Shown here piece by piece: positions 1-6,700 of a DNA stretch of 17,650 nucleotides (the first letter of the stretch is position 1; every line of letters starts with the position of its first letter). The DNA is from Phyllobacteriaceae bacterium UBA1940 (GTDB taxonomy: Bacteria > Pseudomonadota > Alphaproteobacteria > Rhizobiales > Rhizobiaceae), in contig DDFA01000120.1 of the NCBI GenBank assembly GCA_002336975.1, positions 11,710 to 29,359 on the forward strand. The letters run 5' to 3'. Made by a program: the position numbers and the translations under genes. The notes below the pieces were generated by a model. That model was not told the origin of the DNA and searched no databases. It saw only the letters and a list, made by a program, of their open reading frames with translations.

Positions 1-476
1 TCGAGTTTCCCAACGACCTGTTGCAGGAACTCGACCGCATGGAGTTCTTTGTCTACGAGACCGGCGAGACGGTGAAGGCGAGCGTCAGGCCGATCGTCAT
101 CATCACCTCCAACAATGAGAAGGAACTGCCCGACGCCTTCCTGCGCCGCTGCTTCTTCCACTATATCCGCTTCCCCGACGTCGACACGCTGCACCGCATC
201 GTCGACGTGCACTATCCGGGCATCAAGCAGAACCTGGTGCGCGCCGCCCTGACCCAGTTCTACGAGGTGCGCGACATGCCGGGACTGAAGAAGAAACCCT
301 CGACGTCGGAGGCGCTCGACTGGATCCGCCTGCTGGTCGCCGACGATGTCGACCCCGAGACGCTGCGTTCGGACCCGAAGAACGCCCTGCCGAAACTGCA
401 CGGCGCGCTGTTGAAGAACGAGCAGGACGTGCACCTGTTCGAGCGGCTGGCGTTCATGGCGCGGCGACAGGGCTAA
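1..476 (+). CDS. MoxR-family AAA+ ATPase, C-terminal part (5' end outside window)
   Basis: The reading frame is open from base 3, enters from outside the window and ends at a TAA at 474-476, leaving about 157 residues. What remains is the second half of the AAA+ core: a sensor-1 type strand ending in ITSNNEKELPDAF, directly followed by LRRCFFHYIRFPD, where the arginine pair would supply the arginine finger. A helical lid follows with the phrase KKPSTSEALDWIRLL, typical of MoxR ATPases. The Walker A and B motifs would lie upstream and cannot be seen. MoxR ATPases act with VWA-domain proteins as chaperones for assembly or metal-cofactor insertion. The likely partner here is the VWA gene at 4767-5957, which in many relatives directly follows moxR. 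The family call is firm; the client is unknown. Confidence 0.9.
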   Translation, partial: EFPNDLLQELDRMEFFVYETGETVKASVRPIVIITSNNEKELPDAFLRRCFFHYIRFPDVDTLHRIVDVHYPGIKQNLVRAALTQFYEVRDMPGLKKKPSTSEALDWIRLLVADDVDPETLRSDPKNALPKLHGALLKNEQDVHLFERLAFMARRQG

Positions 477-569
477 AGCCCGTCGCGTGTTAGATTCCGA
501 ACGCTCAAGTTTTCAATTGATCCGATCCGGTGTTTTACGGAATATCCCATCGCCGAGGGGAATTGGATC

Positions 570-1196
570 ATGGGGTTTCTTGTCGACGTCGCTCGAATTA
601 TTCAGTCCGGTGTGTCGGTCGTTTTGCTGATCGGCATTGTTATCGCCTATCTATCATGGAAATCGAAACAGAACCAGGACAGGAGAAACGCCGCGATCGG
701 TTATTCTCTGACGAAGAACAGCACCTATTTCGAAGCGAGGACGAACATAGAAAGAAGCTTCGAGGGGGAATTCAGAAGCCGATCGACCGCCAGCGCCTTC
801 GAGATTCAAACGCGGGTTGAGCACAATCAACAGACAGCGAAAGACATCAGGCTTCTCCTGGCCCATTGGGAGATCATGAGCCTGTCGATCTTCCACGAGA
901 TTCTGGATGAAGAGACCTGTTTCGAAATGGTCGGATTGACGCTTGTCAACACGGTTCGGGTGCTCGAGAACTATATTGTCGAAATACGCAAGAACCCGCT
1001 GAACTCCAGGCGCTACGACTACGTTCTCATTCTCTATCGCGAATGGTCGAAGAGACTGGATTCTGAGGCCAGGGACGGTGGAAAGCTGAGTCGATTCGAT
1101 CAATACAAGGACGCAGCCGAAGATCGAAAGAAATTCGTGAGAATGCTCGCTTTCGACAAGCGTCCGTGGCTGCCGTTTTTCGGACGCAATATCTGA
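570..1196 (+). CDS. DUF4760-like membrane-anchored protein of unknown function
   Basis: This encodes 208 residues. The ATG at 570 follows a purine-rich GAGGGGAA at 555-562. One hydrophobic segment (about residues 10-30) should anchor the N-terminus in the inner membrane. The rest is a charged, mainly helical cytoplasmic domain with a central stretch (LLAHWEIMSLSIFHEILDEETCFEM) that resembles DUF4760 proteins, small anchored proteins without an assigned role. Base composition is odd: two 60-base lines counted by hand (661-780) are 48% and 50% GC, against 70% for a line of the VWA gene (4981-5040). Codons such as TTA, ATT and AGA are common. This suggests recent transfer. The gene stands alone between moxR and a convergent hydrolase gene. 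That it is a gene is likely; the DUF4760 label is tentative. Confidence 0.75.
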   Translation: MGFLVDVARIIQSGVSVVLLIGIVIAYLSWKSKQNQDRRNAAIGYSLTKNSTYFEARTNIERSFEGEFRSRSTASAFEIQTRVEHNQQTAKDIRLLLAHWEIMSLSIFHEILDEETCFEMVGLTLVNTVRVLENYIVEIRKNPLNSRRYDYVLILYREWSKRLDSEARDGGKLSRFDQYKDAAEDRKKFVRMLAFDKRPWLPFFGRNI

Positions 1197-1209
1197 AAGG
1201 CGAACCGCT

Positions 1210-2265
1210 TCAGTCAGCAACCACCCGCATTTCCTCGGCGTCGGGCGCTTCCCAGCCGATTTCGCCCCTGCCGACCATGTAGTTGACATGCGCGTGAACT
1301 TCCGAGAAGGCGAAGGACAACTGGTGCGGGTCGAGCGGCCGGTGAAAGATTGCCGGCACCAGATCCGCCACCGAATGCGGTGACTGGCGGCAGGCCTGCG
1401 CGATCATCTCGCAACGCTCGTGATGATGCGCCGCCAGTTCGGCGCAGCGGCGCTGCAGCCCCACAAACGGCAATTGGTGGCCAGGCAGCACCAGCGCGCC
1501 CTCGGGGATGGCGACGCTCAACTGCCCAAGCGAGCGCAGGTAGAGCCCGAGCGGATCGCCGTCCGGCTCGATCGCCCAGACGCTGACATTGGGCGTGATC
1601 TTGGCCAGCACCTGATCGGCGGCGAGCAGCAGATTCTCCTCGCGCAGATACAGCATCAGCTGTTCCGGCGCGTGGCCCTCCCCGGTCAGCACCTCGAAAT
1701 CGCGCCCGCCGATCGCCAGCACATCGCCGGCCACCAGTCGCCGGAACGTGTCGGGCAGGGGCGACACCATTTTCAGATAGCCATTGCCCTGGGTGGCGAC
1801 GAGTTGCGCCACCTCGTCGCCCATCCCGTGGCGGCGATAGAAGTCCATATAGGTCTTGTCGGCCATCCGGCCGGGGCTGAGCGAAATGTTGATGCAGCCG
1901 AGATACCCGGTCTGGCTGGTCAGCAGCGGCATGTCGAACTGTTCGCACATCCACCCCGCCAGGCCGATATGGTCGGGATGGAAATGGCTGACGATCAGCC
2001 GTGTCAGCCGCCGCCCGGCCAGCGCGCCGTTGACGAGCGCCTGCCACAGCTCCCGCGTCGCCCGGTTGGAGACGCCGGTGTCGAGCACCGCCCAGCCGTC
2101 ACCGTCCTCGATCAGGAAGATGTTGACGTGGTTGAGCCTGAACGGCAGCGGAATGCGCGTCCACAATACGCCCGGCGCGACCTCGACCACCGCACCGGTC
2201 TCGGGCGGCTCGGAGAACGGATAGACCAGTTCTGCCTCGGGGAGGCGTTCGGGTTTCAGCAGCAC
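1210..2265 (-). CDS. MBL-fold metallo-hydrolase (glyoxalase II/RNase Z-like superfamily)
   Basis: A soluble, probably cytoplasmic hydrolase of 351 residues with the metallo-beta-lactamase fold. Metal-site motifs occur in the expected order: HFHPDH at residues 94-99, a histidine in GEGHAPEQL (H198), an aspartate in AADQVL (D217) and a histidine in LPGHQLPF (H263). A C-terminal helical region (about 270-340) contains a histidine-rich patch (AAHHHER) and resembles the C-terminal domain of larger family members that act on thioesters or similar compounds. The substrate cannot be told from sequence. I chose the GTG at 2265 because CCAGGA lies about 6 bases upstream; a GTG at 2280 (five residues more) has no purine-rich site. 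The frame stays open to 2739, but that part lies over the GNAT gene and is a shadow. It is divergent from the GNAT gene. Confidence 0.88.
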   Translation of the reverse strand: MLLKPERLPEAELVYPFSEPPETGAVVEVAPGVLWTRIPLPFRLNHVNIFLIEDGDGWAVLDTGVSNRATRELWQALVNGALAGRRLTRLIVSHFHPDHIGLAGWMCEQFDMPLLTSQTGYLGCINISLSPGRMADKTYMDFYRRHGMGDEVAQLVATQGNGYLKMVSPLPDTFRRLVAGDVLAIGGRDFEVLTGEGHAPEQLMLYLREENLLLAADQVLAKITPNVSVWAIEPDGDPLGLYLRSLGQLSVAIPEGALVLPGHQLPFVGLQRRCAELAAHHHERCEMIAQACRQSPHSVADLVPAIFHRPLDPHQLSFAFSEVHAHVNYMVGRGEIGWEAPDAEEMRVVAD

Positions 2266-2370
2266 GCGACGTCCTGGCACAATTGTTGATCGTTGAACAA
2301 ATTCGCGCTTTCCGCTTACCTGCCGCCGGCGGCACTGGCAACCGCGCCGGCCGGCTTGAGGGAGAATTCG

Positions 2371-2817
2371 ATGGCGAAACTGGACATCCGTCCTCTGGCG
2401 CAGTCCGACCATGCCCAATGGCGGCGGCTGTGGACCGATTACCTGGCGTTCTACAAGACGACCGTGCCCGAAGACGTCTACGCCACGACCTGGACGAGGC
2501 TGTTCGACGCCGGCGAATTCGAGCCGAAAGGCTTCATCGCGTTGCTCGACGGCCAGGCGGTCGGGCTGGTGCACTATCTCTACCACCGCTCCTGCTGGGC
2601 GACAGTGAACAACTGCTATCTGCAGGACCTCTATTCGGACTGCGCCGCGCGCGGCGCAGGCGTCGGATCGGCGCTGATCGAGGCGGTGCGCGACGCCGCG
2701 GCGACGCGTGGCGTGGGCAATGTCTACTGGATGACGCATGAGACCAACGCCACCGCGCGCAGCCTCTACGACAAGGTGGCGCGGCGCACCGGCTTCATCG
2801 AATACGACCTGCTTTGA
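2371..2817 (+). CDS. GNAT-family N-acetyltransferase
   Basis: This encodes 148 residues. The ATG at 2371 follows a strong GAGGGAGAA site at 2358-2366; the upstream in-frame ATG at 2293 has no such site. The product should transfer an acetyl group from acetyl-CoA to an amine in the cytoplasm. The fold is recognisable from an N-terminal IRPLAQSDHAQWRRLW helix, a central strand (FIALLDGQAVGLVHYLYH), the acetyl-CoA loop RGAGVGSALI (about residues 94-103) and a C-terminal NATARSLYDKVARRTGFIEYDL segment, where the tyrosine is the usual general acid. The acceptor is not predictable; it resembles small acetyltransferases common in rhizobia. The gene ends 9 bases short of the convergent peptidase gene. 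Confidence 0.88.
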   Translation: MAKLDIRPLAQSDHAQWRRLWTDYLAFYKTTVPEDVYATTWTRLFDAGEFEPKGFIALLDGQAVGLVHYLYHRSCWATVNNCYLQDLYSDCAARGAGVGSALIEAVRDAAATRGVGNVYWMTHETNATARSLYDKVARRTGFIEYDLL

Positions 2818-2826
2818 GGCCGGCCG

Positions 2827-3969
2827 CTATGCGCCCAGCTCTTCCATGATCGTCGCCATCAGCGCGACGCGGCTGTCGAGCTCGCGCCACAGGATATGTT
2901 CATGCGGCGCGTGCGCCCCGGTTCCGGCGCAGCCGAGTCCGTCAATGGTCGGGATACCGAGTGCGGCGGTGAAATTGCCGTCCGAACCGCCGCCGCGATG
3001 CATTTTCGTGATCGACAGGCCGGTCGCGGCGGCCATCGCCCTGACCCTGTCATAAAGCGCCAGGCTTTCGGGCGTCTCGGCCCAGGCCGGCCGGTTCATG
3101 CCGCCGGTGACCGCGACCTTGCAGCGCGGATCGAACGGCTTCAGGCCGAGGATAGCGTCCACCGCCCGCTCGCCGGCCGCCGCGTCGGGGACCCGAAGGT
3201 CGACGCCGGCGTTGGCCCTGTCGGCAATGACATTGGTGGTGTAGCCGCCCGAGACCGGCGCGACATTGACCGTGACGTCGGCGTCGAGATCGACAAGCTC
3301 GTTCAGCCTGACGATCTGCCGGGCCAGTTCGAGCACCGCGGAGGCGCCGTCGGCGAAGGCGCTGCCCGCATGCGAATTGACGCCCTGGATCTCGACGTCG
3401 AAAATGCCGACTCCCTTGCGCGCGGTGACACAGCGCCCGTCATGCCAGGCGGGCTCTGGAATGATCGCGGCTTGCGCCAGCGCCGCCTCCGTCTCGATCA
3501 GCGCCTGGCTGGTCGGGCTGCCGACCTCCTCGTCAGGCGTCAGCAGCAGCACGATCGGGGCTTTGGTCCTGATCTTGCCGGTCAGGATCGAACGCAGCGC
3601 GTAGAAGGCGGCGAAGCTGCCGGCCTTCATGTCGAGAATGCCGGGGCCATGGGCCCTGTCGCCGTCGATCCTGAACGGCATGGCGTCGATCGTGCCGACC
3701 GGCCACACCGTGTCGAGATGGCCGGCGAACAGGATCGGCCGCGCCGAAGGATCGACCGCCTGCGCCGAGGCGCGCACCGCCAGATTGTCGCCAAATCCGT
3801 CGCGCCCGGGAATCCGTTCGACCGTAGCACCGGCCGCCGCCAGCTGCCGCGCCGCCAGGTCGACCAGCCGGTTGACCTGCGCCGCGTTGCGCGTCGGCGT
3901 CTCGATCTTCACCCAATCCGAGAGTTCGGCGAGCAGGTCTTGCGAGGAGGCGATGGGGGCTGAGGGCAA
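2827..3969 (-). CDS. M20-family metallopeptidase (glutamate carboxypeptidase/CPG2-like)
   Basis: This encodes 380 residues with a di-zinc exopeptidase architecture. The catalytic motifs read GHLDTV (H84, D86), GPGILDMKAG (bridging D113), PDEEVGS (catalytic E147 and ligand E148), a metal-ligand glutamate in IPEPAW (E172) and GAHAPHEH near the C-terminus (H353). The dimerisation or lid domain lies between, about residues 185-300, with the SHAGS histidine H200. This set is that of the M20 carboxypeptidase G2 group, which removes C-terminal glutamate or similar residues; the actual substrate is unknown. No signal peptide is evident, so it is probably cytoplasmic. The start is TTG at 3969, with AAGGACC about 8 bases upstream; no ATG occurs before residue 97. 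It begins 27 bases after the vapC stop and probably shares its transcript. Confidence 0.88.
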   Translation of the reverse strand: MPSAPIASSQDLLAELSDWVKIETPTRNAAQVNRLVDLAARQLAAAGATVERIPGRDGFGDNLAVRASAQAVDPSARPILFAGHLDTVWPVGTIDAMPFRIDGDRAHGPGILDMKAGSFAAFYALRSILTGKIRTKAPIVLLLTPDEEVGSPTSQALIETEAALAQAAIIPEPAWHDGRCVTARKGVGIFDVEIQGVNSHAGSAFADGASAVLELARQIVRLNELVDLDADVTVNVAPVSGGYTTNVIADRANAGVDLRVPDAAAGERAVDAILGLKPFDPRCKVAVTGGMNRPAWAETPESLALYDRVRAMAAATGLSITKMHRGGGSDGNFTAALGIPTIDGLGCAGTGAHAPHEHILWRELDSRVALMATIMEELGA

Positions 3970-3996
3970 TGGACAGGTCCTTGTGGTCTGGTGGCG

Positions 3997-4422
3997 TCAG
4001 GTGTCCGACAGAAGCACGCAACTGCCGGCGTCGATTTCCGGTCTGGTCCGCAATTTCCGGCAAAGCGTCTCGTCGGCGGTGACGAACCGGCAGCCTTCGA
4101 TCCGGGCCAGAGCCAGATAGAAGCAATCATGGGCCGGGTGATCATAGGCGAGCGACATGGCGACCGCCTGTGTGACGAGGCCCCGGTGCGAAACCGTTTC
4201 GACCGGCAGGTCGTCGACAAGCAGCGCGAGTTCGGCGGCCTGCGCTTCGGTGATTTCGCCGCGCCGCGCCTTCTTCCAGATAATGTTGGCGCATTCGGCG
4301 AAGATCAGTTGCGGCGCGATCAGCCTGCGGCCGTCGCGCAAGCCCAGCGCCAGCGCCGAATCATGTTCCGGAACCGTCCACTTGATGGCGACGCTGGCGT
4401 CGACCACCAGCGGCGGCGTCAC
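3997..4422 (-). CDS. vapC: VapC-like PIN-domain toxin ribonuclease
   Basis: This encodes 141 residues with the PIN-domain layout. The acidic residues that hold Mg2+ are all present: D8 in the opening VVDASVAIKW, E43 in FAECANIIWK, D99 in DHPAHDCFYLALA, and D117 in FVTADETL. Such proteins cut RNA and are held inactive by their cognate antitoxin. The start is GTG at 4422, which overlaps the stop of the antitoxin gene by four bases (GTGA), so the two are translationally coupled. With all four acids intact the toxin looks active. A role in stress response or in stabilising the surrounding cargo is inference. The vapC name denotes the family, not a characterised locus. Confidence 0.92.
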   Translation of the reverse strand: MTPPLVVDASVAIKWTVPEHDSALALGLRDGRRLIAPQLIFAECANIIWKKARRGEITEAQAAELALLVDDLPVETVSHRGLVTQAVAMSLAYDHPAHDCFYLALARIEGCRFVTADETLCRKLRTRPEIDAGSCVLLSDT

Positions 4423-4673
4423 CGCTCGTCCCTGGAATCGCGCAAAAGCACCTCCGACTGCGTCTGCGTCCGGCCATGCAGTTTCTCGCGAAGGCTGGCC
4501 GCACGGTCATCCCAGGACGGCCCGTCCTCCGATCGGGGCGGCCGTTCCCATTCCAGCGCGCGCTTCAATATTTCCCGATGTTCGGCTTCCGCCGAGCGGC
4601 CGTGACGCAGCGCGCGCGATTTCAGCTTGGCGACGATCTCGTCGGCGACATTTCTGACATGCAAGCTGGCCAT
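4419..4673 (-). CDS. vapB: VapB/FitA-like ribbon-helix-helix antitoxin
   Basis: This encodes 84 residues, starting at ATG 4673. The first 40 residues (MASLHVRNVADEIV..., then RALRHGRSAEAEHREILKRAL) match the FitA-type ribbon-helix-helix DNA-binding domain: a short beta strand followed by two helices with the GRSAEAE turn. The C-terminal half (WERPPRSEDGPSWDDRAASLREKL) is polar and probably disordered, and would wrap the toxin active site. Antitoxins of this type repress their own operon together with the toxin. A doubled palindrome 27-45 bases upstream of the start fits that role. It overlaps vapC by four bases. Confidence 0.9.
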   Translation of the reverse strand: MASLHVRNVADEIVAKLKSRALRHGRSAEAEHREILKRALEWERPPRSEDGPSWDDRAASLREKLHGRTQTQSEVLLRDSRDER

Positions 4674-4699
4674 CGTTTGAATTCCGTTTTCTGCGCTGG

Positions 4700-4718
4700 T
4701 GCTAGCATATTGCTAGCA
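4700..4718. promoter_or_regulatory. Candidate VapB operator: doubled 8-bp palindrome
   Basis: The element reads TGCTAGCA-TAT-TGCTAGCA. Each 8-mer is a perfect palindrome, so the unit is both a direct and an inverted repeat, with centres 11 bases apart, about one helical turn. It lies between vapB (start 4673, leftward) and the VWA gene (start 4767, rightward). The half-site is close to the TGCTATCA half-site known for the FitAB antitoxin-toxin pair, although the spacing differs. I infer autoregulation of vapBC. The VWA promoter may share this 93-base gap and could be affected. I could not place a confident -35/-10 pair. Confidence 0.6.
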
Positions 4719-4766
4719 GCCATTCCAACCCTTGCCATCCGGCCCGGGCCGATTGATAACCCGGTG

Positions 4767-5957
4767 ATGTTCATCCCCTTCTTTCTCGAGCTCAAGGCTG
4801 CAAAGATACCGGTGTCGCTGCGCGAATACCTGACCTTGCTCGAAGGCATGGAAGCCGATCTGGTGACCTGGGACGTCGAGGCATTCTACTATCTTGCCCG
4901 CGCCGCGCTGGTGAAGGACGAGCGCTACATCGACCGGTTCGACCAGGTTTTCGGCCATGCCTTCAAGGGGCTGGAGGCGCTGTCGGCGGACGGCGGCGTC
5001 GATGTCGCCAACCTGCCCGAGGAATGGCTGCGCAAGCTCGCCGAAAAGCACCTGACGGAGGAGGAAAAGAAGCTTGTCGAAGCGCTCGGCGGTTTCGACA
5101 AGCTGATGGAGACGCTGAAGAAGCGGCTGGAGGAACAGCAGAAGCGGCACCAGGGCGGCTCGAAATGGATCGGCACCGCCGGCACGTCGCCCTTCGGCGC
5201 CTATGGCTACAACCCCGAGGGCGTCCGCATCGGCCAGGACCAGGGCCGCAACCGCCGCGCGGTGAAGGTGTGGGACAAGCGCGAGTTCAAGAACTTCGAC
5301 GACACGGTGGAGCTTGGCACCCGCAACATCAAGGTAGCGCTGAAACGCCTGCGCCGCTGGGTGCGCGAAGGCGCGGATGAAGAGCTGGACATTCCCGGCA
5401 CGATCCATGCCACGGCCGAGCACGGCTATCTCGATGTGCAGACGCGGCCGGAACGGCGCAATGCGGTGAAGCTGCTGATGTTCTTCGACGTCGGCGGCTC
5501 GATGGACGACCACATCAAGGTCGTCGAGGAGCTTTTTTCAGCGGCCCGCGCCGAGTTCCGCCAGCTTGAATTCTTCTACTTTCACAACTGCCTCTACGAA
5601 GGCGTGTGGAAAGACAATCGCCGCAGGCTGGCCGAAACCACCCCGACCTACGACGTGCTGCACAAATACGGTCACGACTACAAGGTGATCTTTGTCGGCG
5701 ACGCCTCGATGAGCCCCTACGAGATCGCCACGGCTGGCGGCTCGGTCGAGCACTGGAACCCGGAGGCCGGGATCGTGTGGCTGAACCGGGTGCTGCAGCA
5801 GTGGCCGAACACGGTCTGGATCAACCCGGCGCAGGAAAAGCACTGGGGCTACACCCACTCGATCCAGATGATCCGCGACATCTTTGCCGACCGCATGTAT
5901 CCGCTGACGCTGCGGGGGCTGGAAAAGGCGACCAGGGAACTGTCGTGGAAGCATTGA
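4767..5957 (+). CDS. CoxE-like VWA-domain protein, partner of MoxR ATPase
   Basis: This encodes 396 residues. The frame extends far upstream, but the ATG at 4767 gives the natural N-terminus MFIPFFLELKAAKIPVSLREYL seen in CoxE-like proteins; no strong ribosome site precedes it. The N-terminal helical domain (1-130) contains an acidic/basic coiled stretch (about 96-128, LTEEEKKLVEAL to LEEQQKRHQ). A conserved linker with SPFGAYGYNPEG (141-152) follows, then the VWA domain from about residue 233. Its metal-ion site reads DVGGS (241-245), with GDASM (311-315) as the later acidic loop; the classical DxSxS has a glycine in the second position. Such proteins work with MoxR ATPases in complex or cofactor assembly. 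The moxR gene sits 4.3 kb upstream instead of adjacent. Confidence 0.88.
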   Translation: MFIPFFLELKAAKIPVSLREYLTLLEGMEADLVTWDVEAFYYLARAALVKDERYIDRFDQVFGHAFKGLEALSADGGVDVANLPEEWLRKLAEKHLTEEEKKLVEALGGFDKLMETLKKRLEEQQKRHQGGSKWIGTAGTSPFGAYGYNPEGVRIGQDQGRNRRAVKVWDKREFKNFDDTVELGTRNIKVALKRLRRWVREGADEELDIPGTIHATAEHGYLDVQTRPERRNAVKLLMFFDVGGSMDDHIKVVEELFSAARAEFRQLEFFYFHNCLYEGVWKDNRRRLAETTPTYDVLHKYGHDYKVIFVGDASMSPYEIATAGGSVEHWNPEAGIVWLNRVLQQWPNTVWINPAQEKHWGYTHSIQMIRDIFADRMYPLTLRGLEKATRELSWKH

Positions 5958-5977
5958 GATGATCAAGTTGAGCCGCC

Positions 5978-6673
5978 TCAGATCGCGAACGCCTCGCGCC
6001 ATTGCGCATCGACGCAAGTGTAGCCGCGCCTCGTCAGCTCGCGTAGCACCGCCCTCATATGAAGTGCGCCATAGATGATCGCGATGCGCTTTCCAGTATC
6101 ACTAGCATCGGTGAGTTCGGCCTTGAGACACTCGGTCAATCGTTTGTCTCGCGCGTCCATCACGGCTTCGAAAATGCCCGCAAGCGCCGGGTCCCAGCTC
6201 AACGTCTCCTCTCTCGATTCAAGATCCTCTAGCGCCAGCCGGTCTGCAATGGTTTCGCGCGACGCAAACAGTCGCCTGTGGATGCCGACAAGTGGCGCGA
6301 GGCAGAACAACATCGCGCGATAGCGCATGGAAACACCGCGCCACGCCTGTTCAAATTCCTCTGTCGACAGATCGGCGTGAACAATGCGAGCGGCAACGTC
6401 CGCCCGTGGCGGAGTCTTTGGCTGGAGAACAAGGCCGAGGCGCTCAAGGTCGATCCAGCGATAGGACCGTGTCAGATTGCGACCAACCGGAGAGCGGACG
6501 CCTTCGACGAGCGCGACGTCATGCGAAAACGCGTCCTGAAATGCCTCGCGATAAAAGCGCGCGTCGCCTACATGCACCATCGGGAGCAGGGTGACCGAGA
6601 CTAGACCGTCGGCCTTGCGGAAGACCAGCCTTGCAGAACGTAAGCCAAACGATGATGTTTCAAGTATCTGCAA
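5978..6673 (-). CDS. TraB/GumN-like (GxxH-type) protein of unknown function
   Basis: This encodes 231 residues. Near the N-terminus is LLPMVHVGDARFYREAF (H34, G36), followed by HDVALVEGV with a glutamate at about residue 57. Near the C-terminus is IIYGALHMRAV (about 199-209). This pairing of an N-terminal H-G, a glutamate after a hydrophobic strand and a late YGxxHM motif recalls the TraB/PrgY/GumN superfamily, which is suspected to have metalloprotease-like activity. There is no signal peptide or clear membrane segment, unlike many TraB proteins. The start appears to be TTG at 6673, preceded by GGCAGG; the first in-frame ATG (residue 32) would cut the H-G motif's strand. It lies 27 bases after the LysE gene on the same strand and may be co-transcribed. 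The family call is tentative. Confidence 0.7.
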   Translation of the reverse strand: MQILETSSFGLRSARLVFRKADGLVSVTLLPMVHVGDARFYREAFQDAFSHDVALVEGVRSPVGRNLTRSYRWIDLERLGLVLQPKTPPRADVAARIVHADLSTEEFEQAWRGVSMRYRAMLFCLAPLVGIHRRLFASRETIADRLALEDLESREETLSWDPALAGIFEAVMDARDKRLTECLKAELTDASDTGKRIAIIYGALHMRAVLRELTRRGYTCVDAQWREAFAI

Positions 6674-6700
6674 TCGCCTGCCGCTCTCTGCCTTCCCCGC

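Noticed and set aside
2266..2739. N-terminal extension of the MBL hydrolase
   Set aside because: Overlaps the GNAT gene, has shadow-like composition, and the GTG at 2265 has its own ribosome site.
4476..4766. N-terminal extension of the VWA protein
   Set aside because: Would overlap vapB and the operator; the natural CoxE-like N-terminus begins at the ATG at 4767.
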